From the NCBI RefSeq assembly GCF_042186555.1, contig NC_133332.1, positions 211,143,102 through 211,207,101 on the forward strand: DNA of 64,000 bases. The letters run 5' to 3'. A program made the position numbers and the translations under genes. Below, in pieces: positions 22,384-34,700 of this stretch. Position 1 is the first letter of the stretch. Each line of letters starts with the position of its first letter. The notes below the pieces were generated by a model that saw only the letters and a program-made list of their open reading frames with translations, was not told where the DNA came from and searched no databases. The stretch comes from Aquarana catesbeiana (lineage: Eukaryota; Chordata; Amphibia; Anura; Ranidae).

Positions 22384-23639
22384 CATAATAATGGCCCTAA
22401 GATCATTCCTCTACATCTAGTACATAAATGAATATTTAATGCATGGCACAAATTTTTGTGAATCCTAACTGCTTGAATGTTTATGTACTAGGGTATGCTG
22501 GGAAATAATTCCACATCAATGTCACTGTTCTACATTTTACATTTAGTGTTTATTTAACGTACTATTGATATATTCATAAAGCTAATTACATTTATATATA
22601 CAGTACACTGTGGCTGATCCTCCTTATTGCTTTCTTGGGGTATCTCTTTGCCCCACCCCCCAAATTTTCTATAGTGACCATTTAGCTTTGAAGGTATCCC
22701 GTCTAACCAGATGAATCACTAACCCCCCCCTTACATTGGTTGTGTCTTCTCACCATTAAGTCAACTGGATTCAGTTGGGAGCAGGACTGTCAGTGCAGAC
22801 TGTCAGTGGACTGAAGGGACCACCTGGTGTGGAGAGAGAGTGTCACTGTGACTCAGGAGGGGACGTATTGTGTCGGTGAGGTGTCTTCATCACCTGAACT
22901 GCTGCACACTGCTGTCAGTGTCACTGTGAGAGTCAATTTCATGTGTGTGTGCGCGCCCACTCTAATTTCTTGCACTCCTGAGTCTTGTCCCTGAGCTACT
23001 TACTATATCCAAAATAAAATAAGAAATATGTTTGCCTTAATATCTACCTTATATTCCATTGTTAATTGCACTTATTGTACTTGTTTGTAGCTTAAATCCT
23101 GAAATTTCCACTTAAAACTAATTTTGTAACTTTTGGAAATGCCAGTAACAAATTGGCTGTGCCAGTAAATTTTGGGTGTCTTGTCAGTAAATTTAAATCT
23201 GGTAGGTTGGCAACTTAGCTCTAGTTTAAAGAAGGAGCTGTTATTGAAAACAATACACTCACAGGCTGGCTTATTCTGTCTTGAGTCTCTTGCAGCAGTT
23301 TTTCAACAAGAAAGGACACTGTCTAACAAAGCGACAGTTAATAGAAGATGCACCTACTGTACATGTCTGTATATGGAGCCGCAAGCATGTGAAATTCAAA
23401 TTTAAAAAATGCTTTCAAGTAAACTTATGAAAATAATAATAAAAACTAGCACTCACTAAATGTAAATGGTGTTTTCTTTTTAAGTATATTGATATATTCA
23501 GATCCAATATGACTGACTGGCTGTGTTTTTGGGTCAGGTAAACTATAAAGATCAGGCAAAAAAGTTTTGGAGGTTTTGATTTGTTCCCTCCATGACAGTC
23601 AATGTGAGGGTAATTTCTAACACAGACCGCTTCTGTTAC
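22384..23639. other. Intron, nothing recognised
   Basis: Contains GTCAGTG-rich sequence near 22780-22940 with several close repeats of CTGTCAGTG. Otherwise no feature that I can support. Confidence 0.4.
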
Positions 23640-23727
23640 CTGCTCCTGTTTCAGCTTTTTCTGGATGTCTTCCTCTTGTCTCAAGATTTCTTCCACTTTA
23701 TCATGTTCCTTCTTCATCTCCCAGCAC
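23640..23727 (-). CDS. Exon of CEP350/CCDC187-family gene, coiled coil
   Basis: Acceptor tttatttacaag, donor GAGCAG|GTAACA, 88 bp. In frame it encodes CWEMKKEHDKVEEILRQEED then IQKKLKQEQ, a highly charged coiled coil ending on a codon boundary. In CEP350 the corresponding position holds a different linker between two conserved coiled-coil blocks, so this exon is one of the parts separating the gene from CEP350 proper. Confidence 0.76.
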
Positions 23728-25682
23728 CTTGTAAATAAACAGCATTTACTTAAAAAGTAACATCTTTACTGTGAATTTACTGACTGGGAAGATACATTTC
23801 TCTGTTTCCCTCCACCAGCAGCTCAGAGAAGCCACACCTGATGAGGCAGATGTAGCTGAGAAAATGATTTGCTGCCTGGAGGGAGATTGTGCATGGTCAG
23901 AACCGGACAGCGGGCAACCAGGCCACAGACTAAAAGCATACAGCTTCTCCAAAAGACCCAGCTACTGAAGTTTCAGTGGGGTGACACATCGCCCTCGGGC
24001 CCTGCAGCTGATCAGCTGTGTTAAAAAACTACCCTGAATTTCACTTTGTGGGATATTGTCTATGAGGAAAATCACTGTATTTTGTACCCTTTTATTCTGT
24101 ATTCAGCTTGACGCTTTGTTGTTATAGAGTCCCACAGAAAGGATGTAGCCACCTTTTTACCTTGATTGAGTCACCAAGACATTGCTGTGAAGAGTCCATG
24201 TTTGTGCAGCTTTCATGTATATGTGCAGCTTTGATTACTCTGCTGTTTATGAATGATTTTTCACCACCCTGAACCTGTTTTGCATTATTGCTACTAACTT
24301 TACACCTATTTAGTAAACTGCATGTTACAGTTACTATTTGATTAATCATTCAGCCAATTGCCCCTACTTTAATGACCCCCTTGTTCTTATCAGGACTCCT
24401 TCTGCAACAATTACCCAATTACACAAGGCTAATGTATAAAGTTAATCCTGCACATCCCAGCAAAAGACTAATGTTTCCTTGACAATATAGTTAACCATTT
24501 AGATGCGAACGGCAAAAAGCAGAGATTCCATTCCACAGTATGCACTGGGGCTGCAAGACATGGCAGCAGTGATACACTGTAGGAATAGGGGATGAGCAGG
24601 ATGACCTAACTGGGGTGATATGGACAGATAGCTGAAGGAACATTTTATAGATGAATTGCAGCCAATAAAAGTCAGAGAAACCCTGCAAGAGAAAGACAGA
24701 AGCAACTCCATAATACCTTCCATGAACTGTCAGAGATATACTGGCTCAGGCACACCTATGGCTATTGTAGGTTAGAAATGACAGACCCACCTGCAACCAA
24801 GTAGATGGCTCCATTGGAGGTGAATGGGTGGGATGGCTTAGCTGCAGGCAGAGTTATCTGCCCTAAAGCACAGACAGCAATACTTCTCCATGGGGCAAGG
24901 CTGCTCCCAGTGTAGAAGGCAAATACCACAGTCAAGATAGGCAAAGTCAACTTCCCTGTGCTGGAACTGTTAAGCTGTGCTATCTCTACAGACTGCCCCA
25001 ACTATACACAGTGAAAGCTGTTAAACTCGAATACCCCACTGTCAGGGACCAAGCAGCGGGGCGACAATGTGGAACGATTTACCAAGAACCTAATGTGGAT
25101 TTAAAATCTGAAAAATTCTAAATCTCTGACTTTACTTGAGGATTGCCTCAGAGTAGGCCTTAGGTGAATCTCCTCCATGTACTCGATTAGTATAACTGGG
25201 CAGAGATCCAGTAAGGATCCAGTGGTTTTCCCCCTAATAGTGGTGATGCAGTTACAGCAGTGGCCCAGTCCAAGAGAAAGGTCAAATCTATTAACAGAAA
25301 CCAACAAATTGCTGGATGAGTGATCCCAGTGCCCAGAAAAGAACTTGAACACACTCTGACTGCCTGTATTGGGAGTGGCAGCAATGCCGGTCTGAAATCC
25401 AACAGTTTGTTAAAAAACAGTCGTGGGTGAAGCAAGGAGAGCTAAAAGCATCAGACCTTGATGTTTAACTTAGTGACAGTCAGATGTAAAGCCACATGTT
25501 AGCAAGGAAGATTGAAAATACGGAAACATTTGAAGAAGTTCCTGGAGTTCTGTTACAGCAGCCCACTCCAGTTGTGCCAGTCTATGATATCCAGAGAGAA
25601 GGAACCCAAGAAAAACAGAGATGCCTACACCAGAAACTCCTCAAACCCATTGTGACCCACAGAGAAGCCCAAAAGTGGGTTT
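23728..25682. other. Intron, nothing clearly recognised
   Basis: About 2 kb. A 70-codon plus-strand frame at 25496-25708 (MLARKIENTETFEEVPGVLL onward) hints at an old retroelement fragment but has no recognisable motif. No exon of the gene found. Confidence 0.35.
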
Positions 25683-26664
25683 TTAACCTCTTCCCATCCC
25701 GCGTATAGTCCAATGATGACTGCAAGGTATCTCTCTCATCCTGGGCAGCTGTCATATGATGTCCTCGGCTTCCCGGCCGCTAGGGGGCGCACGCCCGCCG
25801 CGTCACTTGGGAGCCGATGCGCGTGCCTGGTGGCTGCGATGTCTGCCAGGCACCCGCGATTGCCAGTCACAGAGCAGGGACGTGGATCTGTGTGTGTAAA
25901 CACACAGATCCATGTCCTGTCAGGGGAGAGGAGACCGATCGTGTGTTCCCAGTACAGAGGAACACCGATCGGTCACCTCCCCCAGTCAGTCCCCTCCCAT
26001 CAAAGTTAGAATCACTCCCTAGATAACACATTTAACCACTCGATCGCCCCCTAGTATTAACCCCTTCCATACCAGTGACATTTATACAGTAATCAGTGCA
26101 TTTTTGTTTGTTGTATAAATGTGAATGGTCCCAAAATAGTGTCAAAACTGTCTGATCTGTCCGCCGCAATATCGAAGTCCTGACAAAAATCACAGATAGC
26201 CGCCATTACTAGTAAAAAAATAAATAAATAAATAAAAATGCCATAAATCTATTCCCTATTTTGTAGGTGCTATAACTTTTGCGCAAACCAATCAATATAC
26301 GCTTATTGCGATTTATTTTTTTACCAAAAATATGTAGAAGAATACATATTGGCCTAAACTGAGGAAAAAATATGTTTGTTTTGTTTTTTAAATTGGGATA
26401 TTTATTATAGCAAAAAGTAAAAAATATTGTTTTTTTTTCAAAATTGTCAGTCTTTTTTTGTTTATAGCGCAAAAAATAAAAACCGCACAGGTGATCAAAT
26501 ACCACCAAAAGAAAGCTCTATTTGTGGGAAAAAAATGATTAAAATTTCATATGGGTACAGTGTTGTATGACCTCGCAATTGTCATTCAAAGCGTGACAGT
26601 GCTGAAAGCTGAAAATTGGCCTAGGCAGGAAGAGGGTGAAAATGCCCTGTATTGAAGTGGTTAA
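25683..26664. mobile_element. TTAA-end element, about 980 bp (TTAACCTCTTCC ends)
   Basis: Begins TTAACCTCTTCC and ends GAAGTGGTTAA, with TTAA at both borders as in piggyBac/Kolobok-type insertion. The first half is GC-rich with hairpins (GGATCTGTGTGTGTAAACACACAGATCC, split as GGATCTGTGTGT and ACACACAGATCC). The second half is AT-rich with GCGCAAA and TTGCGC-type blocks and a stretch like TGATCAAATACCACCAAAAG, which I associate with a very abundant ranid-frog repeat. No transposase. The exon at 26880-27064 lies just 215 bp beyond it. Confidence 0.7.
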
Positions 26665-26879
26665 AGATCATTCAGCCAATTACTCAGTCTGCTACAGTAC
26701 ACTCTACCTTAGAGCACCTGACACTGACTGTCCCTTGCCTGAAGAAACCAGCATTTCACAGCTCAGCAAAGTCATGAAAGCCCTGAGAAGTTTGGGGAGG
26801 ATATCACTACAAATCTATGATGCATTTCAGTCTGCTTTTATGCTGTACAAAACAAGCAATATTGGCAATATTGGCATAC

Positions 26880-27064
26880 ATCCTCTGATGCTTGAGCAGT
26901 GCTAGTTCTGCTTTTGTCTTTTCTTTGAGGGCATTTTCGCGGAGCTTGAGAAGTGCTGTCTGGTGTCTGGCCCGCAGCTCCTCCTCCCGAAGATACTGTT
27001 GTGCCATTTCCATGGTAAAGCGGCTGAGCATGTTAGAACCATAAAACTGGCCCACTTCGCTCCA
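26880..27064 (-). CDS. Exon of CEP350/CCDC187-family gene, conserved coiled coil
   Basis: Acceptor ctaatttttag, 185 bp, donor AGGAT|GTATGC. It encodes WSEVGQFYGSNMLSRFTMEM, then AQQYLREEELRARHQTALLK, then a run with KEKTKAELALLKHQR. This is the most recognisable part of the gene: CEP350 has a matching FTMEM..QY..EEE.RA.HQ..LL.LRE.ALKEKTKAELA block, and CCDC187 is its known paralogue. It leaves two bases, which with the first G of the next exon make Met. The block is followed in frame by two further coiled-coil exons, as in CEP350. Confidence 0.85.
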
Positions 27065-27334
27065 CTAAAAATTAGAAAGAGACACATTTAGTGAACAAAC
27101 CTATGTATTTTCAGTGAGCACATATTATGAGATATTACTGCAGTGTTACCTCAAAGTACAGGTTCACCTATAAAAAATCCCCCCTTCTGATGCCTGAGGT
27201 AAATATGAACCATAGGGGAAGCTGGGGCCATGACTCACACATCTAGTGGTATTGAGAGGGATGGGAAGATGGGTGTTTTTTTTTTTTTTTTCTATAGGTG
27301 AACATGTACTTTTAAATAAGATTTAAAATTAACC

Positions 27335-27796
27335 TTAAAGTAGAGTTCCAGCCAAAAATGAAACTTCTGATTTAAGTACTTTTGACCCCCTGACATGCCA
27401 TATTTGGCATGCAATTTTCTTTTGGGGGGGGGGTACCTAGTTTTCACAGGTACCTAGCTCCCATTTCCTCTCCTGGTGCCAGGGCGCCGAACGTAAGTTC
27501 ACATCTCCCCCCCTCCCTCCCTGCAATCTTCTGGGACACATCACAGGTCCCAGAAGATTGCCTGGCCATTCACAACGCGCAGCACGGCTCGCGCGTGCGC
27601 AGTGCGTGCTCGGCTGTGAAGCCACAGCCAGGCGCCCACACTTTCAATGCCGGCGCCACAGAGAGGGGGGGAGAGAACCGAGGCTTCAGGCGGCCACATC
27701 GCTGGACCGTGGGACAGGTGAGTGTCTGTCTATTAAAAGTCAGCAGCTACACTTTTTGTAGCTGCTGACTTTTAAATGGGTGGACTTCCGCTTTAA
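27335..27796. mobile_element. TTAAAG-end MITE with terminal hairpin
   Basis: Ends TTAAAGTAGAGTTCCAGCC and GGTGGACTTCCGCTTTAA are inverted repeats. Near the right end (about 27739-27772) is a hairpin AGTCAGCAGCTAC...GTAGCTGCTGACT. The interior is GC-rich (27590-27660). Confidence 0.65.
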
Positions 27797-28266
27797 AGTG
27801 CCCTCAACCTTGTAGATTGGTAACTCAGGCAGGGTTGATTAGCTATTCAATGACTATGCCAAACTGGTTAAGAATTACTGTTATAAATCAATCTGGGGTT
27901 AAGTTCATGTTGCTGTGTATATATTTTTTTTAAATAAAGATTTTGATTTCATAAACATTTGTGGGTATGGTTTAGATCTTTTAAATATGTCCTAATGCCC
28001 TACCACAGGAAAGACACTGGAAACATTAGTTTTAGGTACAGTGACCCTTTATAGTTAAAGAATATATAATGTGATAATTTTCCCAACAGCAAATAGCTAA
28101 CAGCAAACAGTGATACTGAAGGAGTGCAGTATACGTACTGTGATCATTTTCCCAACAGCAAACAGCCTGAATACTGCCACCTACTTGTCATACAAAGTAT
28201 AGAATTTATATAAGAAATTATCTAAAAAGTACATAAAATCATTTTTCTGTGAAAAAGATAATACAC

Positions 28267-28346
28267 CTTGCTTGTAGAGTCTGTGACTGTGTCAGTGTGA
28301 TCCCAAGAGCGCTCCAAAATGTCATTCTCATCCGGTAAAACACTCA
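28267..28346 (-). CDS. Exon of CEP350/CCDC187-family gene, acidic linker
   Basis: Acceptor tattaaacag, donor AGCAAG|GTGTAT, 80 bp. In phase with the previous exon it encodes LSVLPDENDILERSWDHTDT then VTDSTSK. The acidic, Asp/Thr-rich peptide directly precedes the conserved coiled-coil exon at 27064. A long TA microsatellite begins only about 30 bp upstream of the acceptor (28376 onward), an unusually close neighbour for a splice site. Confidence 0.68.
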
Positions 28347-28367
28347 CTGTTTAATAAGAAACAAGTA

Positions 28368-28483
<116 letters not shown>

Positions 28484-28996
28484 TCACGCTTTTTAGCTTC
28501 TGTTTGATATTTATTCGCAATGAAATATTGACTAAAAAAAAAACTTGTGAATTCATATTTTGTGGACACAAACTACAAAGGTTTAAAACCACAGGAAAGC
28601 TATTCTTGTATTAAGGTTGAACTCTAGGCAAAATAATAAAATACACAAAATGGGCATGGTTTTAGCTCCCAAATGGTTTGAATTTCTGTTCGTCCAGTCC
28701 TGTGATTGATACAGCTTTGTCACACCACACAGTTCTGCCTGGCAAGGGAGAAGACCTGTTCTCTCTCTGCTTCAGTTTTACTTTGACTTTCAGGTCTCCT
28801 TTCCATCCCAACACTGTGGCTGGAAAGTGAAAGAGGCATCAGACTGATGAGCTTATCTCTTTGTCACTCTGCTTTTTCCTTCTATTAGCATGCTCCTTGA
28901 ACTGCAACACACAGGAATGGCTCCTTGTGCTGCTTCTTCCTCCCTCTTTCTGAGCTATGCTCTACAGGGACTGCAAGAGGTGCATACCAAGTTAAA

Positions 28997-29512
28997 TTAA
29001 AGCGTTTGTAAAAGTGTTTTTTTTTTTTTTTTTAAATAACAAACATGTTATACTTACCTTCACTGTGCAGCTCGTTCTGCACAGAGTGGCCCCGAACCTC
29101 GTCTTCTGGGGTCCCTCGGCGGCTGTTTCAGCTCCTCCCCGCAAGCATTCACCACCTTAATGCGAGCTCCCTCGCACGGTGGTGAGTGCTTGCGGGCGCG
29201 CTCCCGTGATACAGCCGGCGGCTATAGCCGCTCGCTGTATCACTCGGCCCCGCCCCCCCCGGCGCGCCGCGTCATCGGATGTGATTGACAGCAGCGCGAG
29301 CCAATGGCTGCGCTGCTTTCAATCCATCCACTGCAGCCAATCAGCGGCCAGGGTGAGCGGAGGAACAGATGTCGGGAACGCGAAGCTGACTTTCGAGGCG
29401 TCAGGTAAGTAAAACGGGGGGGCTGGGGGCGGCGGTTCTGTCAGAAGTTTTTTCACCTTAATGCATAGAATGCATTAAGGTGAAAAAATTTTTACCTTTA
29501 CAACCCCTTTAA
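28997..29512. mobile_element. TTAAAG-end MITE with GC-rich core
   Basis: Ends TTAAAGCGTTTGTAAA and TTTACAACCCCTTTAA are inverted repeats. Both arms continue with long T and A runs and the CTTAATGCA.../TGCATTAAGG block. The core (29140-29410) is CpG-rich and could be mistaken for a promoter island. Confidence 0.7.
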
Positions 29513-29608
29513 GGTACACTGCTTGCATTTAAAAAAATACAAAGAGAATGTATGAATAATTACAAAGCTGCATTATTTGTGTCTTTTATATTTGTCTGGA
29601 ATTTGGCC

Positions 29609-29779
29609 TTAAAGTGGTAGTAAAGGAAAACATTTTTTTTGCTTAAAATAAAAAAAAGATGTTATACTTACCTGCTCTGCGCAAAGATGTTGCAAAGAGC
29701 ATTCCCGAACCTTCTTTTGGTGGTCCCCCACCGGGAAGGCATTAAGGTAAAAAATGTTTTGACTTTAGAACCACTTTAA
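29609..29779. mobile_element. Short TTAAAG-end MITE, deleted copy
   Basis: Ends TTAAAGTGGTAGTAAAGG and CTTTAGAACCACTTTAA. At 171 bp it lacks the core present in the neighbour at 28997-29512, with which it shares the GTTATACTTACCT block, so it looks like an internal-deletion derivative. Confidence 0.65.
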
Positions 29780-29822
29780 TTCATAAGCATTTGCAAAACT
29801 ATAGTGGATGCTCATGCCTGCT

Positions 29823-30185
29823 TTAAAGTGGAATTCAAGCTTAACATTAAAAACTTTCCCTCCTCCTCCCTTTCGGTCTGGTCAACTGATCCTGCAGCTC
29901 TGGCTCCATGGTGTCAGTGAGTGGCTGCTGCAGGGGAGAGGAGGGAGCTTTGACAACAGCTGGGCCATGGGATTCTATGGGTGATGGCACGGCTCCTAGA
30001 ATTCACAGTTGTTGTCGAGCTCTCCATAACACAGTGGAGTCGGAGCTACATGGTCACATGACCTGACCAGACTGGACTATGAAAAGGTAAGTATACAAAT
30101 CTGTTTTACACAAGGTAAGCAGGATAGGTAAGATGAGGGGGGAGGGAACATTTTACAGAATAGTTTGGTTTGAATTCCACTTTAA
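29823..30185. mobile_element. TTAAAG-end MITE (TTAAAGTGGAATTCAAGC)
   Basis: Ends TTAAAGTGGAATTCAAGC and GTTTGAATTCCACTTTAA are near-perfect inverted repeats. The interior contains CTGATCCTGCAGCTCTGGC and matching inverted CCATGTAGCTCCG-like sequence. It is the third TTAAAG element within 1.2 kb. Confidence 0.75.
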
Positions 30186-30731
30186 AGCTTTGTAAACTCT
30201 TGAAGACTCATTCCACCCATAACTGATGTTTTAGTTATAACTTGATAACTGGAGTCTAGTAGGCTGAATCAGCCCCTGGTTTCTTATACATATTATATTA
30301 TCCAGCATGAAAATCTTTTTGCCATAATTTCTACTTCTGTTCCTGTCCACTGGGGGGATGTTCCTCCTACCCTGGCGATCCTGCAAATAGTATACTTTCC
30401 ATCCCTGGCTACACTCAAGCCTCTACTGTATCTATGGTTGGTTGTCATCCAGGTGGGACTTCAAATATGTTTGTTCATTTCTATCACAAGATAAGATAAG
30501 ATTGTTTTGCTTTCAGTTCAGCTTACAGTTTGGAAGGAAAAGAAAAACTACTGCAGCTACACATCTAGGTACAGGCAAACTACAATATACTACATTATTT
30601 TGTTGTTGTGTTGAGTTATCCTTTAACACTGAAGCATCAGTTTATGATGCAATGACTTTAAGAAATCCAGAGTTTTGTGTTCTGTATAACTATTCCCTTT
30701 TGTGCACCATTAAGTGGGGTGGGGAGAATTT

Positions 30732-30915
30732 GGGGCTCTTGCACACAGGTGTAAATTAGGAACATAACATTTTAGGCTTTGAAAAAAACACGTTCATATG
30801 CGTGAATGTTAAACAGTGACTGCTGGTAGTTTACCACGCATAGCCGCGCACAGTGTATTCTGTAATACATGTCAATGGACAGGTGAACTTTTACTCTGGC
30901 TTTGTGCAAGAGCCC
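30732..30915. mobile_element. Short foldback MITE (GGGGCTCTTGCACACAGG)
   Basis: Inverted ends GGGGCTCTTGCACACAGGTG and GGCTTTGTGCAAGAGCCC, 184 bp. The shortened form suggests a deleted copy of a longer element. Confidence 0.65.
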
Positions 30916-31073
30916 TTAGTAAGATACCAAACTAATTAGAAAAGCATAGTACATTCAGGTTTTAGGAATTTTGTATATAAAAATGTAGCAATACTCGCTA
31001 AATATTAAGCTAAAGAATTCAGCATATTTTGCTACCTAGTTTTCTTAGTTCCTAGGGTACATAAACTACATAC

Positions 31074-31165
31074 GCTTATCAGATGTTTTCATGGTATTAT
31101 GTGCCACAGGTGCAGCTGGTGTATTAGATGCCGAATCCAAATAAGCATCCAGGGCATATTCAGAC
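31074..31165 (-). CDS. Exon of CEP350/CCDC187-family gene, linker
   Basis: Acceptor ttaattttag, donor GATAAGC|GTATGT, 92 bp. Joined to AG from the previous exon it encodes R-SEYALDAYLDSASNTPAAP then VAHNTMKTSDK, and it leaves one base (C) that makes Leu with the next exon. Acidic, Ala/Ser/Thr-rich and low-complexity; no domain recognised. The seven-kilobase intron upstream is packed with foldback elements. Confidence 0.66.
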
Positions 31166-33296
31166 CTAAAATTAAATAATGAAGAAAATTAAAGTTATTT
31201 TGCAAAGAGAGCATTTAGTAGTAGTAGTGCATATACAGTTAAAATATATCGAAATACAATTTTTTTTTTGTTTTGGATACACAAGGGATTTATTAGAACC
31301 CCTTACCATACCCCTTGTTTGCACTCTTTTGAGGTTTCCCTACCCATCCTGGCTTGACAACACAATAGGAAGTAAGTGGAAATTTCCCCAAAGCCCAAAG
31401 TGAAATCCCCCTTAGACAGTTGTCAATGGAACAGATGTGTCCACTGGAGATTTTCCCTAAATTCATACTCTGGTGACAACTGCAAATTTTTAAAAAAATG
31501 TCTGCATTTCATTTGGCAGATATGTCTTTACTTCCTGTCCTGGAGACGACACAACAGGAAGTGAGAGGAAAGCTTTCCAAATAGAGGGTAAATCTTATCA
31601 TATACAACTGTAGAACAGGTGTCCTCACTGAAGGATTTACAACTATTTCTGATCCAGAACTGTAAAATTATGCAGGTTCCATCACTTTTTGCCCTGCTCA
31701 CAAAGATTGCCAAGACAAATAAAATGTGTGAATCATCCCTACAGTGGGGACACAAACCTCAACAAAAACAGAAGTTATACCCTTTAGCTACTCTCTGAAT
31801 ACACTTAATATATATACACACACAATTAAATAGGACACAGTAAGCGCTCAAATATGTTGTGACCATGTAAAAAAATACTTTCAGATATCTTTAAATGTTG
31901 ATGTTCTGATAATATACTATAATGTTCCTCTTAATTAGAAATAAGCCTCAAAAAATAAATAAAAATACTGAATCTGACAGGTGTCAACCAACCAATCAGA
32001 CTGTAGATTTAGAAACACTGCTCAGAGTAATACACAAGAATGCATGTAGTGTGCTGAGCAGGGCAATCAGATTGGTAATGTCAGCTGTCTGATTTATAGG
32101 AAGTAGTAAAAGCTGGCCGTCCCCCTGTCTGACTCTGTTGGCCGTACTATTGATAAATCCTCCCCCTCAGACTCTTTCCAATAGGAATAATCATGCGAAT
32201 AACGCATTCCTGGTAGAACAGCATTGAGTCATGTTGTAATGTCATCGTTCTTGTTGATCCTTTTCCTTAAAGTGAATTTGGAAGCTGGGCCGATGGGGCC
32301 TGGATCCTCTCCAGGTAATTACTGGTAAAAGGTTGAAGACGTTTTATCCAAATGGCCTGTGAGTAATCAGTGTAAGCCGCCATAGCTTTGAACTTGTTCT
32401 TTAAAGATTACAGCAGCCTGATTAGATTGTTTAGGTTTTATTCTTACAAAATCTGATTACTTACACCCTTATGTGGGATTTTCAGAACCTTTTTCCTTTT
32501 CATTTATTAATTGGACCTAAAGAAAAGGATTTTTTTGTGCTCATTCTGATGATATTTGCTGTTAAATCCAATCTACTTATTTCTCACGTGAGTACAGTTA
32601 AGTGTGTGGAGAAAAAACAGATTGTAGATAGTTGGGTTAATACAAGTTAAGTGTATCTAAAGCTAAGTAAAAGTGAAGTGTATCTAAAGCCAATACCTTT
32701 TTTTGTTAGCATTGGATTATGTCATGATAAAAGCAAGAATATTTTTTTATTGTTGTATGTGTCCCCGTTGGAGAGATTTACTTTCTCTATTTGTCCTGGT
32801 GACCATTCCTCTCACTGTTATTTCTTTATGACAGAGAGCAAATGGAAATCTCCTCAGCAGGGCACAGGCAGCAAAAATAAATAAAATAAAATAACATTTA
32901 AAAAAAACAGGAGCTTTAAACTATTCCTTCACTATCCAAAAATTAACAAAAAAAAGGGAAAATGCATTTAGACAACTGTGAAATATATCATTTTCCAGAT
33001 AATATCTTTTTGTTGCAATTTTTTGGGGATAGTAAAGTATTGTGATTGGGTCCCAAAAGGTTAATACTATATTATGTTTTCTGCAAATAATACTGTGATA
33101 GTGTTTATTGCTGTAAAAATATTGTAATGAAAACATAGTAATTATTGCTGTAATAATATGAAATTTGCCTGAGATTTAGGGCTAGTGTTAGGTTCAAAGT
33201 TAATGTTTATAGGTAAAGAATACAGATAGGTATATTTGGGGCTGATGTTAAGTTTAGGGGTCACATTGAGGTTAAAATAAACCTGTGCTTTAACCA
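31166..33296. repeat. Intron with decayed dispersed repeats
   Basis: Two segments (31510-31770 and 32750-32885) share blocks such as CACTTCCTGT, GGACACA and AAATCTCC with 39160-39480. They appear to be decayed copies of one dispersed repeat whose better-preserved right end (GGAGTTGAGCCTTAA) is at 39470. Between them I see nothing. Confidence 0.4.
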
Positions 33297-34331
33297 TTCA
33301 GTGCTTACATGGTAAAAGAAAATATAGGAACCAATAAGTTCCAAACCCACGCAAATCAATGAGCAAAAAACAAATAAACTACAATACAAAAAGAGCTGCG
33401 TGTTGTAAAGTATAAAAAACACCTGTAACGTGAAAAGAAACAAAGGAACCGCGCTATTATATCATAAATTACATATCACCATAGTGAATAAACAAATAAA
33501 TAAATACATCTTCATTTAAATTATAAAAAATACATAAAAATTGTGAAGTTCATATATAGATCCCACACATGAATAACGTCCTCAGTGAGTATAGGAAAGG
33601 TTCCCGCATGCAGACACACTATGCACTCAGACTTAATTGACCCCTATTACAGGGGTCAAATACGCATATAGGAAAATCCAAGATGTCATACATGAGGTCA
33701 CAGGAATGAATCCAAACCGCCGCTGTCATCCATTCAATATATATATAGATATATATAGATATATCTATATATAGATAGCGTATTCAAAGCTCCAGTTTTG
33801 CCATATAGAGAGGGAGAGGAAAGAATGCTCTCATGGTGCAGTAATTCAAATAATTTATTTTAAAAAAGGTTGTATTGCACTCACATCAAAGAAGACAGGG
33901 ATCAGCATGTATTGTAAAGGAATCGACAGTTAGTGCTCCACCTGCGTTCCATCTGACCGGAAATTACGTATCTCAAACACCACCCAATGCTGTTTTGTCA
34001 GCCTACGTATGCAGACGAAACGACAATACATGCTAATCCTTGTCTTCTTTGATGTAAGTGCAATACAACCTTTTCTTAAATAAATGATTTGAATTACTGA
34101 ACCATGAGAGTGTTCTTTCCTTTCCCACTCTATATGGCAAAACTGGAGCTTTGAATACGATATCTACATATATATTGAATGGATGAAAGCAGCGGTTTGG
34201 ATTCTTTCCTGTGACCTCATGTATGACATCTTGGTTTTTCCCATATGCGTAATTTGTTTATTCACTATGGTGATATGTAATTTATGATATAAGTGCGCGG
34301 TTCCTCTGTTTCTTTTCAGTGCTTACATGGT
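33297..34331. mobile_element. Palindromic PLE-like element with 17-bp target duplication
   Basis: The 17-bp sequence TTCAGTGCTTACATGGT occurs at 33297-33313 and 34315-34331 and brackets about 1 kb. Inside, a left part (about 33433-33922) is the reverse complement of a right part (about 34005-34316); blocks such as TCATACATGAGGTCACAGGA and CAAAGCTCCAGTTTTGCCAT are present in both orientations. The left part has an extra 165 bp (33497-33660) and an expanded ATAG repeat. In the right part GACGAAACGACAATACATGC is followed about 50 bp later by AAATAAATGA, as in the PLE at 18257-18545. No coding capacity. Confidence 0.75.
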
Positions 34332-34332
34332 G

Positions 34333-34700
34333 TTAGGGTTCATTTACACTTACTGTTAGGGGAATGTGGCTGTGATTCCGCTGGGTTTTTATACCCCCCC
34401 CAACCGCTCCCCCTTAAGATGCAAAGGCAGCAACAGGGAGAATGTACACATACTTTGTAGCCATGGCAAAAATAAAACCCCATCATGCTCAGCGGGCAGT
34501 TCCGCCAGCTGAATGTGACCCATTTACCTGAATTAGGCCAAGCTGGGTATAGTGCATGCGGTTGCAGCATGGTGGTGTGGGTTTGTAGAAGTAAAAATAG
34601 AGACATAACGCCTTCTTACTGCCTCTCAAAATGCCCCCTGAAGAGTGATCCACTCTGAACTGCTCTTCAGAGGGCTACGGCTAGTGTAAATGAACCCTTA
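34333..34700. mobile_element. Foldback MITE (TTAGGGTTCATTTACACT)
   Basis: Ends TTAGGGTTCATTTACACTTA and TAGTGTAAATGAACCCTTA are inverted repeats. It abuts the target duplication of the palindromic element at 33297-34331, so that element inserted within 2 bp of the MITE end, or the reverse. Confidence 0.75.

Noticed and set aside
29140..29410. CpG island or promoter
   Set aside because: The GC-rich block is the core of a TTAAAG-end MITE (28997-29512), and no first exon is near.
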